Of a DNA stretch of 64,000 nt, positions 20,466-28,776 are shown piece after piece (the first letter of the stretch is position 1; every line of letters starts with the position of its first letter). The notes under the pieces were generated by a model that saw only the letters and a program-made list of their open reading frames with translations, was not told the origin of the DNA and did no database searches. Position numbers and translations under genes: made by a program. Origin of the DNA: Labilithrix sp. (GTDB taxonomy: Bacteria; Myxococcota_A; Polyangia; Polyangiales; Polyangiaceae); assembly GCA_019637155.1 (NCBI GenBank), contig JAHBWE010000013.1:248001-312000 (forward strand). Reading direction: 5' to 3'.

Positions 20466-21812
20466 ATGACGACGGAAAAACGCGAGCTTCCGCGCGTCTT
20501 GTCGCTTCGGGACGCGACGATGCTCGTCGTCTCGTCCGTCATCGGAGTGGGGATCTTCCTCACACCGGGCGGCGTCGCGAAGGCGTTTCCGAGCGCGGGG
20601 TGGTTCTTCTTCGCGTGGCTGCTCGGCGGCGCGCTCGCCCTCGCCGGCGCGCTCGCGAACGCCGAGCTCGGCGCGATGTTCCCGCGCGCCGGCGGCAACT
20701 ACGTCTACCTGCGCGCGGCTTACCATCCGATGGCCGGCTTCCTCGTGGGCTGGCTCTCCTTCTTCGCGATCTTCGCCGGCACGGTGGCGACCCTCGCGGT
20801 CGGCTTCACGATCTCGCTCTCGACGTTCTTCGTCCTCACGCCCGCGGCCAAGGTCGCGGTCGCGATCACGGTCATCTGGGTCGCCTCCGGCGTGAACGCG
20901 TACGCGACGCGCGCGGGCGCCGCCCTCAACACGTCGACCGCGTACCTGAAGCTCGGCGCCATGTTCGCGCTCGTCGCGCTCGGGCCGATCCTCGGGCACG
21001 CGCGCACGCCCGCGGAGCCGTTCGTGACGGAGGCGGAGACGACGCTCTCCGGCTTCGGCGTCGGCCTCCAGCCCGTCCTCTTCTCGTACCTCGGCTGGAA
21101 CGCGAGCGTGTTCGTCGCGGGCGAGATCGACAAGCCGGAGCGGAACCTCCCGCGCTCGCTCTTCTGGGGGCTCGGCATCTGCACGTCGATCTACGTCCTC
21201 GTCACCGGCACGTACGTCTACGCCCTGGGGATGCAGGCGCTTCCGGGGATGCCCGTCGTCGGCATCCAGGCCGGCGGCGTCCTCTTCGGCGCGAAGGGCG
21301 GCGCGATCCTCGCCGTCATCATGATGGTGTCCATCTTCGGGACCGTGAACGCGAACGTCCTCGTCGGTCCGCGCATCGCGTACGCGATGGCCTCCGACGG
21401 CTTGTTCTTCCGCGCGGCCGCGCGGCTCAACGCCGCGAAGACGCCGCACGTCGCGGTCCTCGTGCAGGCGAGCGTCGCGTCGGCCCTCGTCATCGCGTTC
21501 AAGGCGAACAGCGACAGCCTCGACGAGGTCCTCCGCTACACGACGTTCGCGATCACGCTCGCGACGATCTCCGACACGATCGCGCTCTACGTGCTGCGCG
21601 TGCGCGATCCCGACCGACCGCGGCCGTACCGTGCGGCGGGGTACCCCATCGTGCCCCTCCTCTACATCGTCGCGAACCTCGCGATCGCGATCTCCACCGT
21701 GAAGGACAAGCCGCGCGAATGCCTGGCGAGCCTGGGCGTCCTGCTCGCGGGCGCGCCCGTTTATGCGATCTTCCGCTGGCGTGGAAAAGCGCGCGGATCG
21801 GGTCCAGAATAA
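20466..21812 (+). CDS. APC-family amino acid permease
   Basis: A 448-residue inner-membrane protein with about 12 membrane segments. The start 'LSLRDATMLVVSSVIGVGIFLTPGGVAK' carries the GxG(I/V)F unwound helix-1 motif of APC/LAT permeases, and 'VFVAGEIDKPERNLPRSL' is the typical loop. It should import or exchange an amino acid, and the specificity is open. A TATGGT box lies 9 bases before the ATG. The next gene starts 4 bases after the stop. Confidence 0.93.
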   Translation: MTTEKRELPRVLSLRDATMLVVSSVIGVGIFLTPGGVAKAFPSAGWFFFAWLLGGALALAGALANAELGAMFPRAGGNYVYLRAAYHPMAGFLVGWLSFFAIFAGTVATLAVGFTISLSTFFVLTPAAKVAVAITVIWVASGVNAYATRAGAALNTSTAYLKLGAMFALVALGPILGHARTPAEPFVTEAETTLSGFGVGLQPVLFSYLGWNASVFVAGEIDKPERNLPRSLFWGLGICTSIYVLVTGTYVYALGMQALPGMPVVGIQAGGVLFGAKGGAILAVIMMVSIFGTVNANVLVGPRIAYAMASDGLFFRAAARLNAAKTPHVAVLVQASVASALVIAFKANSDSLDEVLRYTTFAITLATISDTIALYVLRVRDPDRPRPYRAAGYPIVPLLYIVANLAIAISTVKDKPRECLASLGVLLAGAPVYAIFRWRGKARGSGPE

Positions 21813-21816
21813 AGAG

Positions 21817-22320
21817 GTGCGCCGCCATCTCCTCCTCCTGATCCCCGTTTTCGTCGCCGGGTGCGCGGAGGACGAGGTCATGCGTCCCGCGGCCGCGCCG
21901 TCCTCGCCCGCGGTGTGGAGCAACACCGAAGCCGCGCCTGCGTTGCCCGAGCCGCCGCCGCCACCGCCGCGCCCGCGCCTCTCGCAGACGATCACGCTCG
22001 GGCAGGACGACTACTCGCCGCGTCCGCCGCCCGCGCCCGCGGCGCAGGGACAAGGAACGAGCAACAACGTGACGGTGAACAACAACATCGTCGTCCAGTC
22101 CCCGCCCGTGTTCTACGGCGGCGGCTTTGGTTACGGCTACGGCGGTTACGGCGCCGCGCGGAGCGGCGACGGACGCACGGGGGTCGGCGTCGCGCCGCGC
22201 ACGCCGTGGGCGCCGAGCGGCTGGGAGGGCGCGCAGCGAACGGCGGCCCCCGGGCAGACCCCGGGCGTGGGCGGCAACTGGGCGCCGCCGCCGAGCCATG
22301 GCCCCGCGCCCATGCGCTGA
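21817..22320 (+). CDS. Small lipoprotein with Pro-rich and Gly/Tyr-rich regions
   Basis: A 167-residue protein from GTG 21817, chosen because 'VRRHLLLLIPVFVAGC' forms a lipoprotein signal directly. A Pro-rich stretch follows, then an Asn-rich 'NNVTVNNNIVVQ' strand and a 'YGGGFGYGYGGYG' stretch. No enzyme motif is present; it is probably an envelope structural protein. It sits 4 bp after the permease in the same operon. Confidence 0.8.
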   Translation: MRRHLLLLIPVFVAGCAEDEVMRPAAAPSSPAVWSNTEAAPALPEPPPPPPRPRLSQTITLGQDDYSPRPPPAPAAQGQGTSNNVTVNNNIVVQSPPVFYGGGFGYGYGGYGAARSGDGRTGVGVAPRTPWAPSGWEGAQRTAAPGQTPGVGGNWAPPPSHGPAPMR

Positions 22321-22329
22321 GTCGTGACG

Positions 22330-22800
22330 ATGGCCACGGTCGGCGTCGACTTCTTCCGCGTGGATCGCTCCGGCACGACACGTCGCCTCCTCATCGTCGC
22401 GGGCGGGCTCGTCACCGCCGGCGCGACCACGATCGGCGCGCACCTCGTCAGCAACTTCGGCGAGGGCGTCGCGCGCGCTCTGTCGCTCCTCGGTGGGGGC
22501 GTCACGATCGCGGGGCTCGTCCTCGGCTTCGGCGCGATGGCGATGCTCCTCTTCGAGAACGTCTACCTCCTCATCAAGGAGGAGGGGCTCCTCTTCCACG
22601 ACAACGGGAAGGAGACGACCGTGCCGTGGCCCGACCTCGAGGAGGCCGCGCTCGAGGCCGACAGCGGCTTCGTCGTGTTCAAGCGCAAGGAGGGCTCGCC
22701 GCTCCGGTGGTTCGCCGGCGCGGCGGCGAAGAACCTCCAGACCCGCGTCGAGGACGCGAAGCGGAAGGCGTTGCATGGCCTCCTCAAGATGGAGCATTGA
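22330..22800 (+). CDS. Two-pass membrane protein with PH-like cytosolic domain
   Basis: The 156-residue protein has membrane segments at about 20-42 and 52-78. A domain of about 75 residues follows ('LLIKEEGLLFHDNGKETTVPWPDLEEAAL'), which resembles bacterial PH-like (DUF304-type) domains. A GTG two codons upstream (22324) is an alternative start. Function is unknown. It is part of the operon from 20466 to 23580. Confidence 0.75.
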   Translation: MATVGVDFFRVDRSGTTRRLLIVAGGLVTAGATTIGAHLVSNFGEGVARALSLLGGGVTIAGLVLGFGAMAMLLFENVYLLIKEEGLLFHDNGKETTVPWPDLEEAALEADSGFVVFKRKEGSPLRWFAGAAAKNLQTRVEDAKRKALHGLLKMEH

Positions 22801-22803
22801 AGG

Positions 22804-23580
22804 ATGGTGAATCGTCCGGAGAAGCCGTTCGCCGGCGTCGGACTGAAGGCCGCGGCGAAGATGCTCGCGGGCCACGCCGCGCCCGAGCTCGACGTCGACT
22901 GGCTCGGTATCGACGAAAACGGCGCGATCGCAGTTTTTCTCGGAGGTGACGAAACGCCGGTGCCGAGCGGCGCCGATCCCGACGCGACGTCGGCCGCGCT
23001 CGAGCGCATCGCGGAGTCGATGCGGCGCCGGCTCGCGACCGAGGCGCGCTCCGAGCTCGCGTACCGCGCCGCCGCGTCGCGCGCGGGCGAGCCGGTCTTC
23101 GACGTGCCCACCGCGTCGTTCGGGGACCCGTCCTACGCGAACGGCCGCGGCCCGCTCCACGAGCCGCCGGCGCGCGGCTATCCGCACCTCGTCTTCGCGT
23201 GGCCCGGCGCCGAGACCACGCTCCGCGCGTTCTTCGACGGAGCCTCGGAGGTGCTCACGCGCGGGGACCACTTCGCGGTGCGGGTCGATTCGATGCGGCG
23301 CGAGGACGCCGAGGAGCTCCACCGCGACGGGACGTGCGCGGGCTGTCGCGTGGTCGACGATCCGAACGATCCGCGCTCGCGCTCGGCGCACGCGCTCGCG
23401 TCGGCCGGGCTCTACGTCTACGGCTGGACGCCGGAGGCGTGGGTCCGCGTCGCGAGCCCGAGCGTCCCCGCCGATCGCGGCGACCTCCAGGACGTGGGCG
23501 GCGGAAAGCTCCTCGCGCTGCCGCACCGCTTCGAGTCGAGCGCGTGGCTGCCGCACGATCCTCAGAAGTCGATCCGATAG
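22804..23580 (+). CDS. Hypothetical protein
   Basis: A 258-residue soluble protein preceded by AAGG and starting 4 bp after the previous stop. It contains a Cys-x-x-Cys 'DGTCAGCRVVDDPNDP' and an aromatic C-terminal half. I do not recognise the family. Its 3' end overlaps the opposite-strand phosphoesterase by 19 bp. Confidence 0.75.
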   Translation: MVNRPEKPFAGVGLKAAAKMLAGHAAPELDVDWLGIDENGAIAVFLGGDETPVPSGADPDATSAALERIAESMRRRLATEARSELAYRAAASRAGEPVFDVPTASFGDPSYANGRGPLHEPPARGYPHLVFAWPGAETTLRAFFDGASEVLTRGDHFAVRVDSMRREDAEELHRDGTCAGCRVVDDPNDPRSRSAHALASAGLYVYGWTPEAWVRVASPSVPADRGDLQDVGGGKLLALPHRFESSAWLPHDPQKSIR

Positions 23581-24362
23581 CGCGCGGGATCGTTGCCGCC
23601 GACGCGGATGACGGCGCGCCGGTCGTCGATGTCCATCACGCCGTAGGCGGCGGCGGGGCGGCCGGGCGCGTCGGCGTCGAGGTTCTCGATCAGGCTCTGG
23701 ATCGTCACGTACGGGATGCCGTGGATCACGTCGAGGTGGTTGCGGTGCACGTGCCCGTTCACGACGACGCGGACCTTGCCGCTCTCCTCCAGGATCGCGC
23801 GGAGCTCGGCGCGCTCCTTCACCAGCGCGAGGTGGGGCAGGTCGTGGAACCAGAACGAGTCGTCGAGGTCCTGCTCGCTCGCGGAGTGGTGCATCAGCAC
23901 GATGACGGGCAGGTCCGTCGCGGCGAGGTCGCGCGCGAGCCACTCGAGCTGCGCGCGCGGGATGCGCACGTCGACCTCCTTCCGTTCGATCGTGTGGAGG
24001 ACGGCGAGGTGAAAGCCGCCGCGATCGATCGCGTAGTGGAGGTTCCCGTCATGGTCCCACGCCGCGGTGACGTCCTCGCGCGTGAGGTGGACCGTGTCGT
24101 GGTTGCCGGCGACGTTCACGACCTCGGCCTTCGCTTCGCGGAGGATCGACTGGCACTCGAGGTAGCGCACGAGGTCGGCGGCGGGCGACTCGTCCTCGAC
24201 GTCGTCGCCGAGGTTCACGAGCAGATCGGGGCGGATCTCGTCGTTCATCCGCCGGACGACGTCGCGGAGGAGCGTCGTCGCGTGCTCGGTGAGCTTCCGG
24301 AGCTTGCCTTCGTGATACGCCGCCGGCCCGATGTGGATGTCGGTCACGAAGCCAATCTTCAC
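23562..24362 (-). CDS. Calcineurin-like metallophosphoesterase
   Basis: The 266-residue enzyme has the full two-metal set: Asp8-x-His10 (TDIH), GDD 52-54, GNHD 86-89, 'VLMHHS' and 'GHVH'. It would hydrolyse a phosphomono- or phosphodiester, and the layout is like the cAMP/glycerophosphodiester phosphodiesterase group. The GTG 24362 start is chosen because upstream frame sequence is non-homologous and a TACCAT box lies 6 bases before it. It is divergent, by 22 bp, from a cytidylyltransferase and transporter operon, which suggests a shared pathway. Confidence 0.92.
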   Translation of the reverse strand: MKIGFVTDIHIGPAAYHEGKLRKLTEHATTLLRDVVRRMNDEIRPDLLVNLGDDVEDESPAADLVRYLECQSILREAKAEVVNVAGNHDTVHLTREDVTAAWDHDGNLHYAIDRGGFHLAVLHTIERKEVDVRIPRAQLEWLARDLAATDLPVIVLMHHSASEQDLDDSFWFHDLPHLALVKERAELRAILEESGKVRVVVNGHVHRNHLDVIHGIPYVTIQSLIENLDADAPGRPAAAYGVMDIDDRRAVIRVGGNDPARYRIDF

Positions 24363-24368
24363 GGCCGC

Positions 24369-24378
24369 ATGGTAGCGT
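24369..24378. promoter_or_regulatory. Overlapping divergent -10 boxes
   Basis: ATGGTAGCGT holds TACCAT for the minus strand (24374 to 24369), 6 bases before GTG 24362. It also holds the extended TGGTAGCGT for the plus strand, 6 bases before ATG 24385. The two hexamers share 2 bp. Both genes would be leaderless, and RNA polymerase could not occupy both at once. Confidence 0.5.
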
Positions 24379-24384
24379 GCCCCC

Positions 24385-25140
24385 ATGCGTCCCGTCCTCA
24401 TCGGAGCCGGTAGGGGCAGCCGGCTCGAGCACCGCACCGAGGAGATCCCGAAGACCCTCGTGCCCGTCATGGGCCGCCCGATGCTGGAGTGGATCCTCGA
24501 GGCGCTCGCGGAGGCGGGCTTCACGAAGAAGGACGTCGTCTACGTCTGCGGCTACAAGAAGGAGGTCCTCCAGGCGCGCTACCCCGAGTTCACCTACGTC
24601 GTGAACGAGGACTGGGCCCACAACAACATCCTCGAGTCGCTCGTCTGCGCGCGTGACCACCTCGGGAGCGGCTTCGTCTCGTCGTACACGGACATCGTCT
24701 ACCGCGGCTCGTGCGTGAAGGACGTCGTCGCCGCGCCGCACGAGAAGGTGCTCGTCTCCGACACCGACTGGCGCCGCCGCTACGTGAACCGCAAGAACCA
24801 CCCCGAGAGCGACGCGGAGAAGCTGCGCGCGGAGGGCGATCGCGTCGTCGAGCTGTCGCGCACGATCGCGAGCGAGCGCGCGTCCGGCGAGTTCATCGGC
24901 GTCGCGAAGCTCGGCCCACACGGCGCGAAGGAGTTCCTCGAGGCCTACGAAGAGGCGAAGAAGACCGAGACGACGCTCGGCGATCGCCCCTTCAAGAAGG
25001 CGTACCTCATCCACATGTGGCAGTGGATGATCGAGCGCGGCTCGGTGTTCCACAAAGTCGACACCCCGGGCGGCTACATGGAGCTCGACACGCTCGAGGA
25101 CCTCTCGATGGCCGAGACCTGGTGGAACGGCGGCCAATGA
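24385..25140 (+). CDS. LicC-like sugar/phosphocholine nucleotidyltransferase
   Basis: The 251-residue protein has an N-terminal nucleotide-binding loop (GAGRGSRL, residues 7-14) and Lys23 in 'IPKTLVPVMG'. A metal Asp occurs in 'SSYTDIVYRG', and 'DTDWRRRYVNRKNHPESDAE' is characteristic of the LicC/aminoethylphosphonate cytidylyltransferase branch rather than of sugar pyrophosphorylases. It likely makes a CDP- or NDP-activated head group. Its stop overlaps the next gene (ATGA), so it is the first gene of an operon with an ABC importer. Confidence 0.85.
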   Translation: MRPVLIGAGRGSRLEHRTEEIPKTLVPVMGRPMLEWILEALAEAGFTKKDVVYVCGYKKEVLQARYPEFTYVVNEDWAHNNILESLVCARDHLGSGFVSSYTDIVYRGSCVKDVVAAPHEKVLVSDTDWRRRYVNRKNHPESDAEKLRAEGDRVVELSRTIASERASGEFIGVAKLGPHGAKEFLEAYEEAKKTETTLGDRPFKKAYLIHMWQWMIERGSVFHKVDTPGGYMELDTLEDLSMAETWWNGGQ

Positions 25141-26210
25141 ACGCGGCGACGAGCGAGATCGAGGTCGAGCTCGCCGGGGTCACGAAGAGGTTCGAGGAGG
25201 GCGGGGGCCTCACGCTGCGCGGCATCGACCTCGCGGTGAAGAAGGGCGAGCTCCTCGTCGTCGTCGGGCCGTCGGGCTGCGGCAAGTCGACGATGCTCCG
25301 GATCATCGCCGGCCTCGAGGAGGCGAGCGGCGGCGACGTTCGCATCGGCGGCAAGTCGATGACGCGGGTCGCGCCGCAGGACCGCGACGTCGCGATGGTG
25401 TTCCAGGGCTACGCGCTCTACCCGCAGATGACGGTGCGCGAGAACATCGAGTTCCCGCTCAAGATGCGGAGGGTCGATCCCGCGGAGCGGAAGAAGCGGA
25501 GCGACGAGGCCGCCGCGCTCCTCGAGCTCGGTCGCTTGATGGACCGCCTGCCCGCGGAGCTCTCCGGCGGCGAGCGTCAGCGCGTCGCGATGGGCCGCGC
25601 GATCGTGCGGCGGCCGCGCGTCTTCCTCTTCGACGAGCCGCTCTCGAACCTCGACGCCGCGCTGCGCCAGGAGCTGCGCGTGCAGATCGGCGTCCTCGTG
25701 CGCGAGCTCGGCGTCACCGCGATCTACGTCACCCACGACCAGGTCGAAGCGATGACGCTCGCCGATCGGATCTGCCTCATGAAGAAGGGCGAGATCCAGC
25801 AGGTCGCGGCGCCGCGCGCGATCTACGAGGAGCCCGCCAACAGCTTCGTCGGCACGTTCATCGGCGCGCCGAAGATGAACCTGCTCCCGGGCGTCGCGGC
25901 GGACGGCGCGATCACGTGCGGTCCCTTCACGCTGTCCGCGCCCGCGGGCGTGGAGCTCCCGGCGAAGGTCGTCGTCGGCGTGCGCCCCGAGGACGTGAAG
26001 GTCGTCGACGCCGGCGCCGCGCTCGAGGTCGTGATCGCGGAGCCGCTCGGCGCGGAGACGAACCTCGTCTTGAAGGCGGGCGACCTCACGCTCCGCGCGC
26101 GCACGCACGGCTTCGACCCGCGCCCGCCGGGCTCGGCGATCCACGTCTCGCTCGACGCCGCGCGCTTCCACGTGTTCGACGCCGGCGATCGTGGGGAGCG
26201 CCTCGCGTGA
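25137..26210 (+). CDS. ABC importer ATPase, UgpC/MalK type
   Basis: The 357-residue ATPase has Walker A GPSGCGKST at 44-52, LSGGE at 142-146, Walker B VFLFDE at 162-167 and 'THDQVEAMTLADRI'. The C-terminal TOBE region (about 240-350) is that of carbohydrate (CUT1) importers. It overlaps both neighbours by 4 bp. It should energise the permeases at 35453-37119, which lack an ATPase of their own nearby. Confidence 0.95.
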   Translation: MNAATSEIEVELAGVTKRFEEGGGLTLRGIDLAVKKGELLVVVGPSGCGKSTMLRIIAGLEEASGGDVRIGGKSMTRVAPQDRDVAMVFQGYALYPQMTVRENIEFPLKMRRVDPAERKKRSDEAAALLELGRLMDRLPAELSGGERQRVAMGRAIVRRPRVFLFDEPLSNLDAALRQELRVQIGVLVRELGVTAIYVTHDQVEAMTLADRICLMKKGEIQQVAAPRAIYEEPANSFVGTFIGAPKMNLLPGVAADGAITCGPFTLSAPAGVELPAKVVVGVRPEDVKVVDAGAALEVVIAEPLGAETNLVLKAGDLTLRARTHGFDPRPPGSAIHVSLDAARFHVFDAGDRGERLA

Positions 26211-27496
26211 GCGCGCTCGCCAGGACGCGCACGGAGCACCGAGCGCTCTCGCGCCGCGCGTTCGTCGGCGGAGCGGCCGCGTCGCTGGTGGGGTGCCGGC
26301 GATCGACGAAGGACGCGCAGGGGCGGACGCGGCTCCGGTTCTGGTACGCGCTCGGCGGGAAGAGCCGCGAGACGCTGCTCGAGATCGTGCGGCGCTTCCA
26401 CGCGGTGCAGGACGACGTGCGGGTCGAGGCCGTGCATCAGGGCGACTACTTCGAGTCGCTCGCGAAGCTCCGCACGGCGGTCGCGGCGAGGGCGGCGCCC
26501 GCGCTCGCGCACGTCGTCGCGGAGGTCGTGCCGTACCTCGTCCGCGCGAACGCGCTCGAGGCGCTCGACGGGTATCCCGGGATGAAGGAGATCGACTTCG
26601 TCCCCGCGCTCGGGCAGGCGGGGGCGTTCCGCGGCGGAGGCGAGCAGCCGCTCTACGGCGTGCCGCTCAACCGCTCGACGCCGCTCATGTACTGCAACGG
26701 CCGGCTCTTCGAGGCGGCCGGCTTCTCGCCGCCCGCGACGTGGGCGGAGCTCCGCGAGTGCGCGCGGGCGCTCACGAAGCCGAACGGGGAGCGCTGGGGT
26801 CACGAGGTCCCGATCTCGTGGTGGTTCTGGGTCGCGCTCGTGGGGCAGGCGGGCGGCGCGGTGTTCGACGCGGAGGGACGGCCCACGCTCGGCGGCGACG
26901 AGGGCGTGAAGGCGCTCCGCTTCTGGCAGGACCTCATCCACCGCGATCGCGTGATGCGGCCGCCGCCCGGGCGCGACTACGACGCGTGGAACGTCGTGAA
27001 CCAGGACTTTCTCGGCGAGCGCGCGGCCTGCATCTGGACGTCGACGGCGTACATCCGTTACCTCGAGACCAACGCGCGCTTCCCCGTCGTCGCGGCGCCG
27101 CTGCCGCGCGACGTGCGCGCGTCGGTCCCGACCGGCGGCACCTTCTTCGTCGTCGTGAAGGACGCGCCCGAAGAAGAGAAGGCCGCGGCCGCGCGCTTCC
27201 TGAAATTCGTGTGCGAGCCCGAGCAGGCCGCGTTCCTCTCCGCGCGCACGGGGTATCTCCCGATCACGGAGGGCGCGACGGCGAAGATGCGGGCGGACGG
27301 GTTCTTCACGCAGCACCCGAACGACGAGGTCGCGCAGCGGCAGCTCCCGAGCGTCGACCCGTGGCCGTGGGAGCCGATGCTGTTCCGCATCGAGCGCGAC
27401 ATCGTCGACCCGCGCCTCGAGGAGTCGGTCCTCCTCGATCGCGACCCCGCGGCGGTGCTCGCGCAGGCCCGCGCGCTCGCGCTCCGGCCAGGCTGA
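26207..27496 (+). CDS. Extracellular solute-binding lipoprotein (CUT1/UgpB-like), Tat-type signal
   Basis: The 429-residue binding protein has SRRAF, a twin-arginine motif, and lipobox SLVGC (Cys near residue 30). Folded export through Tat and lipid anchoring are therefore likely. The body shows family-1 binding-protein features ('LRFWYALGGKSRETLLEIVRRF', 'GVPLNRSTPLMYCNGRLFEAAG'). The nearest relatives by eye are UgpB-like proteins, and the ligand is unproven. It overlaps the ATPase by GTGA. Confidence 0.93.
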   Translation: MSALARTRTEHRALSRRAFVGGAAASLVGCRRSTKDAQGRTRLRFWYALGGKSRETLLEIVRRFHAVQDDVRVEAVHQGDYFESLAKLRTAVAARAAPALAHVVAEVVPYLVRANALEALDGYPGMKEIDFVPALGQAGAFRGGGEQPLYGVPLNRSTPLMYCNGRLFEAAGFSPPATWAELRECARALTKPNGERWGHEVPISWWFWVALVGQAGGAVFDAEGRPTLGGDEGVKALRFWQDLIHRDRVMRPPPGRDYDAWNVVNQDFLGERAACIWTSTAYIRYLETNARFPVVAAPLPRDVRASVPTGGTFFVVVKDAPEEEKAAAARFLKFVCEPEQAAFLSARTGYLPITEGATAKMRADGFFTQHPNDEVAQRQLPSVDPWPWEPMLFRIERDIVDPRLEESVLLDRDPAAVLAQARALALRPG

Positions 27497-27543
27497 CGCT
27501 GGCAAGTTGGCCCGGGCGCGGCCGATCCGATACCGGTCGAAGC

Positions 27544-27870
27544 ATGAGCATGCTGATCAAGGCGGGCGCCTTCGGCGGGATGATCTCGGGCATCGCGCTC
27601 GGCGCGATGGTGAGCCCTGCGCCGGGGATGATCGTGGGCGCGATCTGCGGCACGGCGATCGGCGTATGCGCCGGCTTCGTGATGGACCGAGAAGACCGGC
27701 GCAAGAGCGCGCGCTCGAGGGAGCTCGACGACATCATCGGCACGACGAGCGGGAGCCTCGGCCGATCGTCGATGATCCCGCCGCTCCCGTCGGAGGAGGT
27801 GCTCCGCGAGGCGGCCCAGCGTCGCTGGGTGACGGAGTGGATGACGCCCGCTCCTCCTGCAGCGCGTTAG
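27544..27870 (+). CDS. Small membrane protein with Gly-rich helices
   Basis: A 108-residue protein. Residues 8-47 form a Gly-zipper hairpin ('GGMISGIALGAMVSPAPGMIVGAICGTAIGV') and the rest is charged and cytosolic. TACCGGT lies 6 bases before the ATG and may be part of the promoter. Function unknown. Confidence 0.75.
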   Translation: MSMLIKAGAFGGMISGIALGAMVSPAPGMIVGAICGTAIGVCAGFVMDREDRRKSARSRELDDIIGTTSGSLGRSSMIPPLPSEEVLREAAQRRWVTEWMTPAPPAAR

Positions 27871-27916
27871 ACGCGCTTCCTGACGAGCTCGTGACAGAAC
27901 GACGCACGGGCCCCGC

Positions 27917-27922
27917 TACGAT
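27917..27922 (+). promoter_or_regulatory. Putative -10 (TACGAT) of the acyltransferase gene
   Basis: TACGAT ends 6 bases before GTG 27929 and there is no Shine-Dalgarno. A leaderless mRNA is predicted. Confidence 0.4.
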
Positions 27923-27928
27923 GGCGGC

Positions 27929-28741
27929 GTGTCGTCGAACGGAAAACAGGCGAAGCACGTCTTCACCGGCATCTGGACGTACGCCGAGTTCACGGCGTGT
28001 CTGCTCGCGTTCATGCCGCCGATGGCGGTCTCGTACCTCCGGCACAAGGGCGATCCGACGATGCGCGCGCCCGGCCAGTGGATGCGCCGCCTCGGGCGCA
28101 CCGCGAGCCGCTTCACGCCGCTCTGGAAGTTCACGATCGAGGGCGAGCGTCCGGCCGACATCGACACGCGCGGCTACGTCGTCATCGCGAACCACGAGTC
28201 GCAGGCCGATCCGTTCCTCCTCTCGTGGCTCCCGTTCGACATGCGGTGGGTCGCGAAGGAGGAGCTCTTCAAGCCGCCGGTCGTGGGCTGGGCGATGACG
28301 TGGGGCGGCGACATCCCGCTCCGCCGCGGCGAAGGCGACAGCGTCCGCAAGATGCTCGACGAGTGCGCGCGCGCGATCGAGGCGGGCATCTCGGTGATGC
28401 TGTTCCCCGAGGGCACCCGCACGCGCGACGGCAGCCTGCTCCCGTTCAAGGACGGCGCCTTCTCGCTCGCGATCCGCACCGGCGCGCCGATCCTCCCCGT
28501 CGCGCTGACGGGCACGCGCGAGATGCGCCCGGCGAAGACGTACTGGTTCGGCAAGGCGCGCGCGCGCGCGCGGATCCTCGATCCGATCCCGACGACGGGC
28601 CTCACGCTCGCCGACGTCCCGAAGCTCCGCGAGCAAGCGCGCGAGGCGATCCGCGCAGCCCTCGGCGACATGCGCGGCGAGCCCGTCAAGCTGGCGGAGC
28701 CGCGCCCGAGCCCGCCCGCCGACGCCCATCCCGCTTCTTGA
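27929..28741 (+). CDS. 1-acyl-sn-glycerol-3-phosphate acyltransferase (PlsC family)
   Basis: The 270-residue enzyme has the acyltransferase motif NHESQAD at 88-94 (catalytic His89 and Asp94), 'FPEGTRTRDG' at 159-168 and 'PILPVALTGT'. The N-terminal helix (about 17-36) likely sits in the inner membrane. It would transfer an acyl chain to lysophosphatidate or a related glycerolipid in phospholipid synthesis. Nearby cytidylyltransferase and phosphoesterase genes support a lipid theme. Confidence 0.93.
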   Translation: MSSNGKQAKHVFTGIWTYAEFTACLLAFMPPMAVSYLRHKGDPTMRAPGQWMRRLGRTASRFTPLWKFTIEGERPADIDTRGYVVIANHESQADPFLLSWLPFDMRWVAKEELFKPPVVGWAMTWGGDIPLRRGEGDSVRKMLDECARAIEAGISVMLFPEGTRTRDGSLLPFKDGAFSLAIRTGAPILPVALTGTREMRPAKTYWFGKARARARILDPIPTTGLTLADVPKLREQAREAIRAALGDMRGEPVKLAEPRPSPPADAHPAS

Positions 28742-28776
28742 GCATCGGGGCAGCCGGCACTATACCGGTCCTCTAC

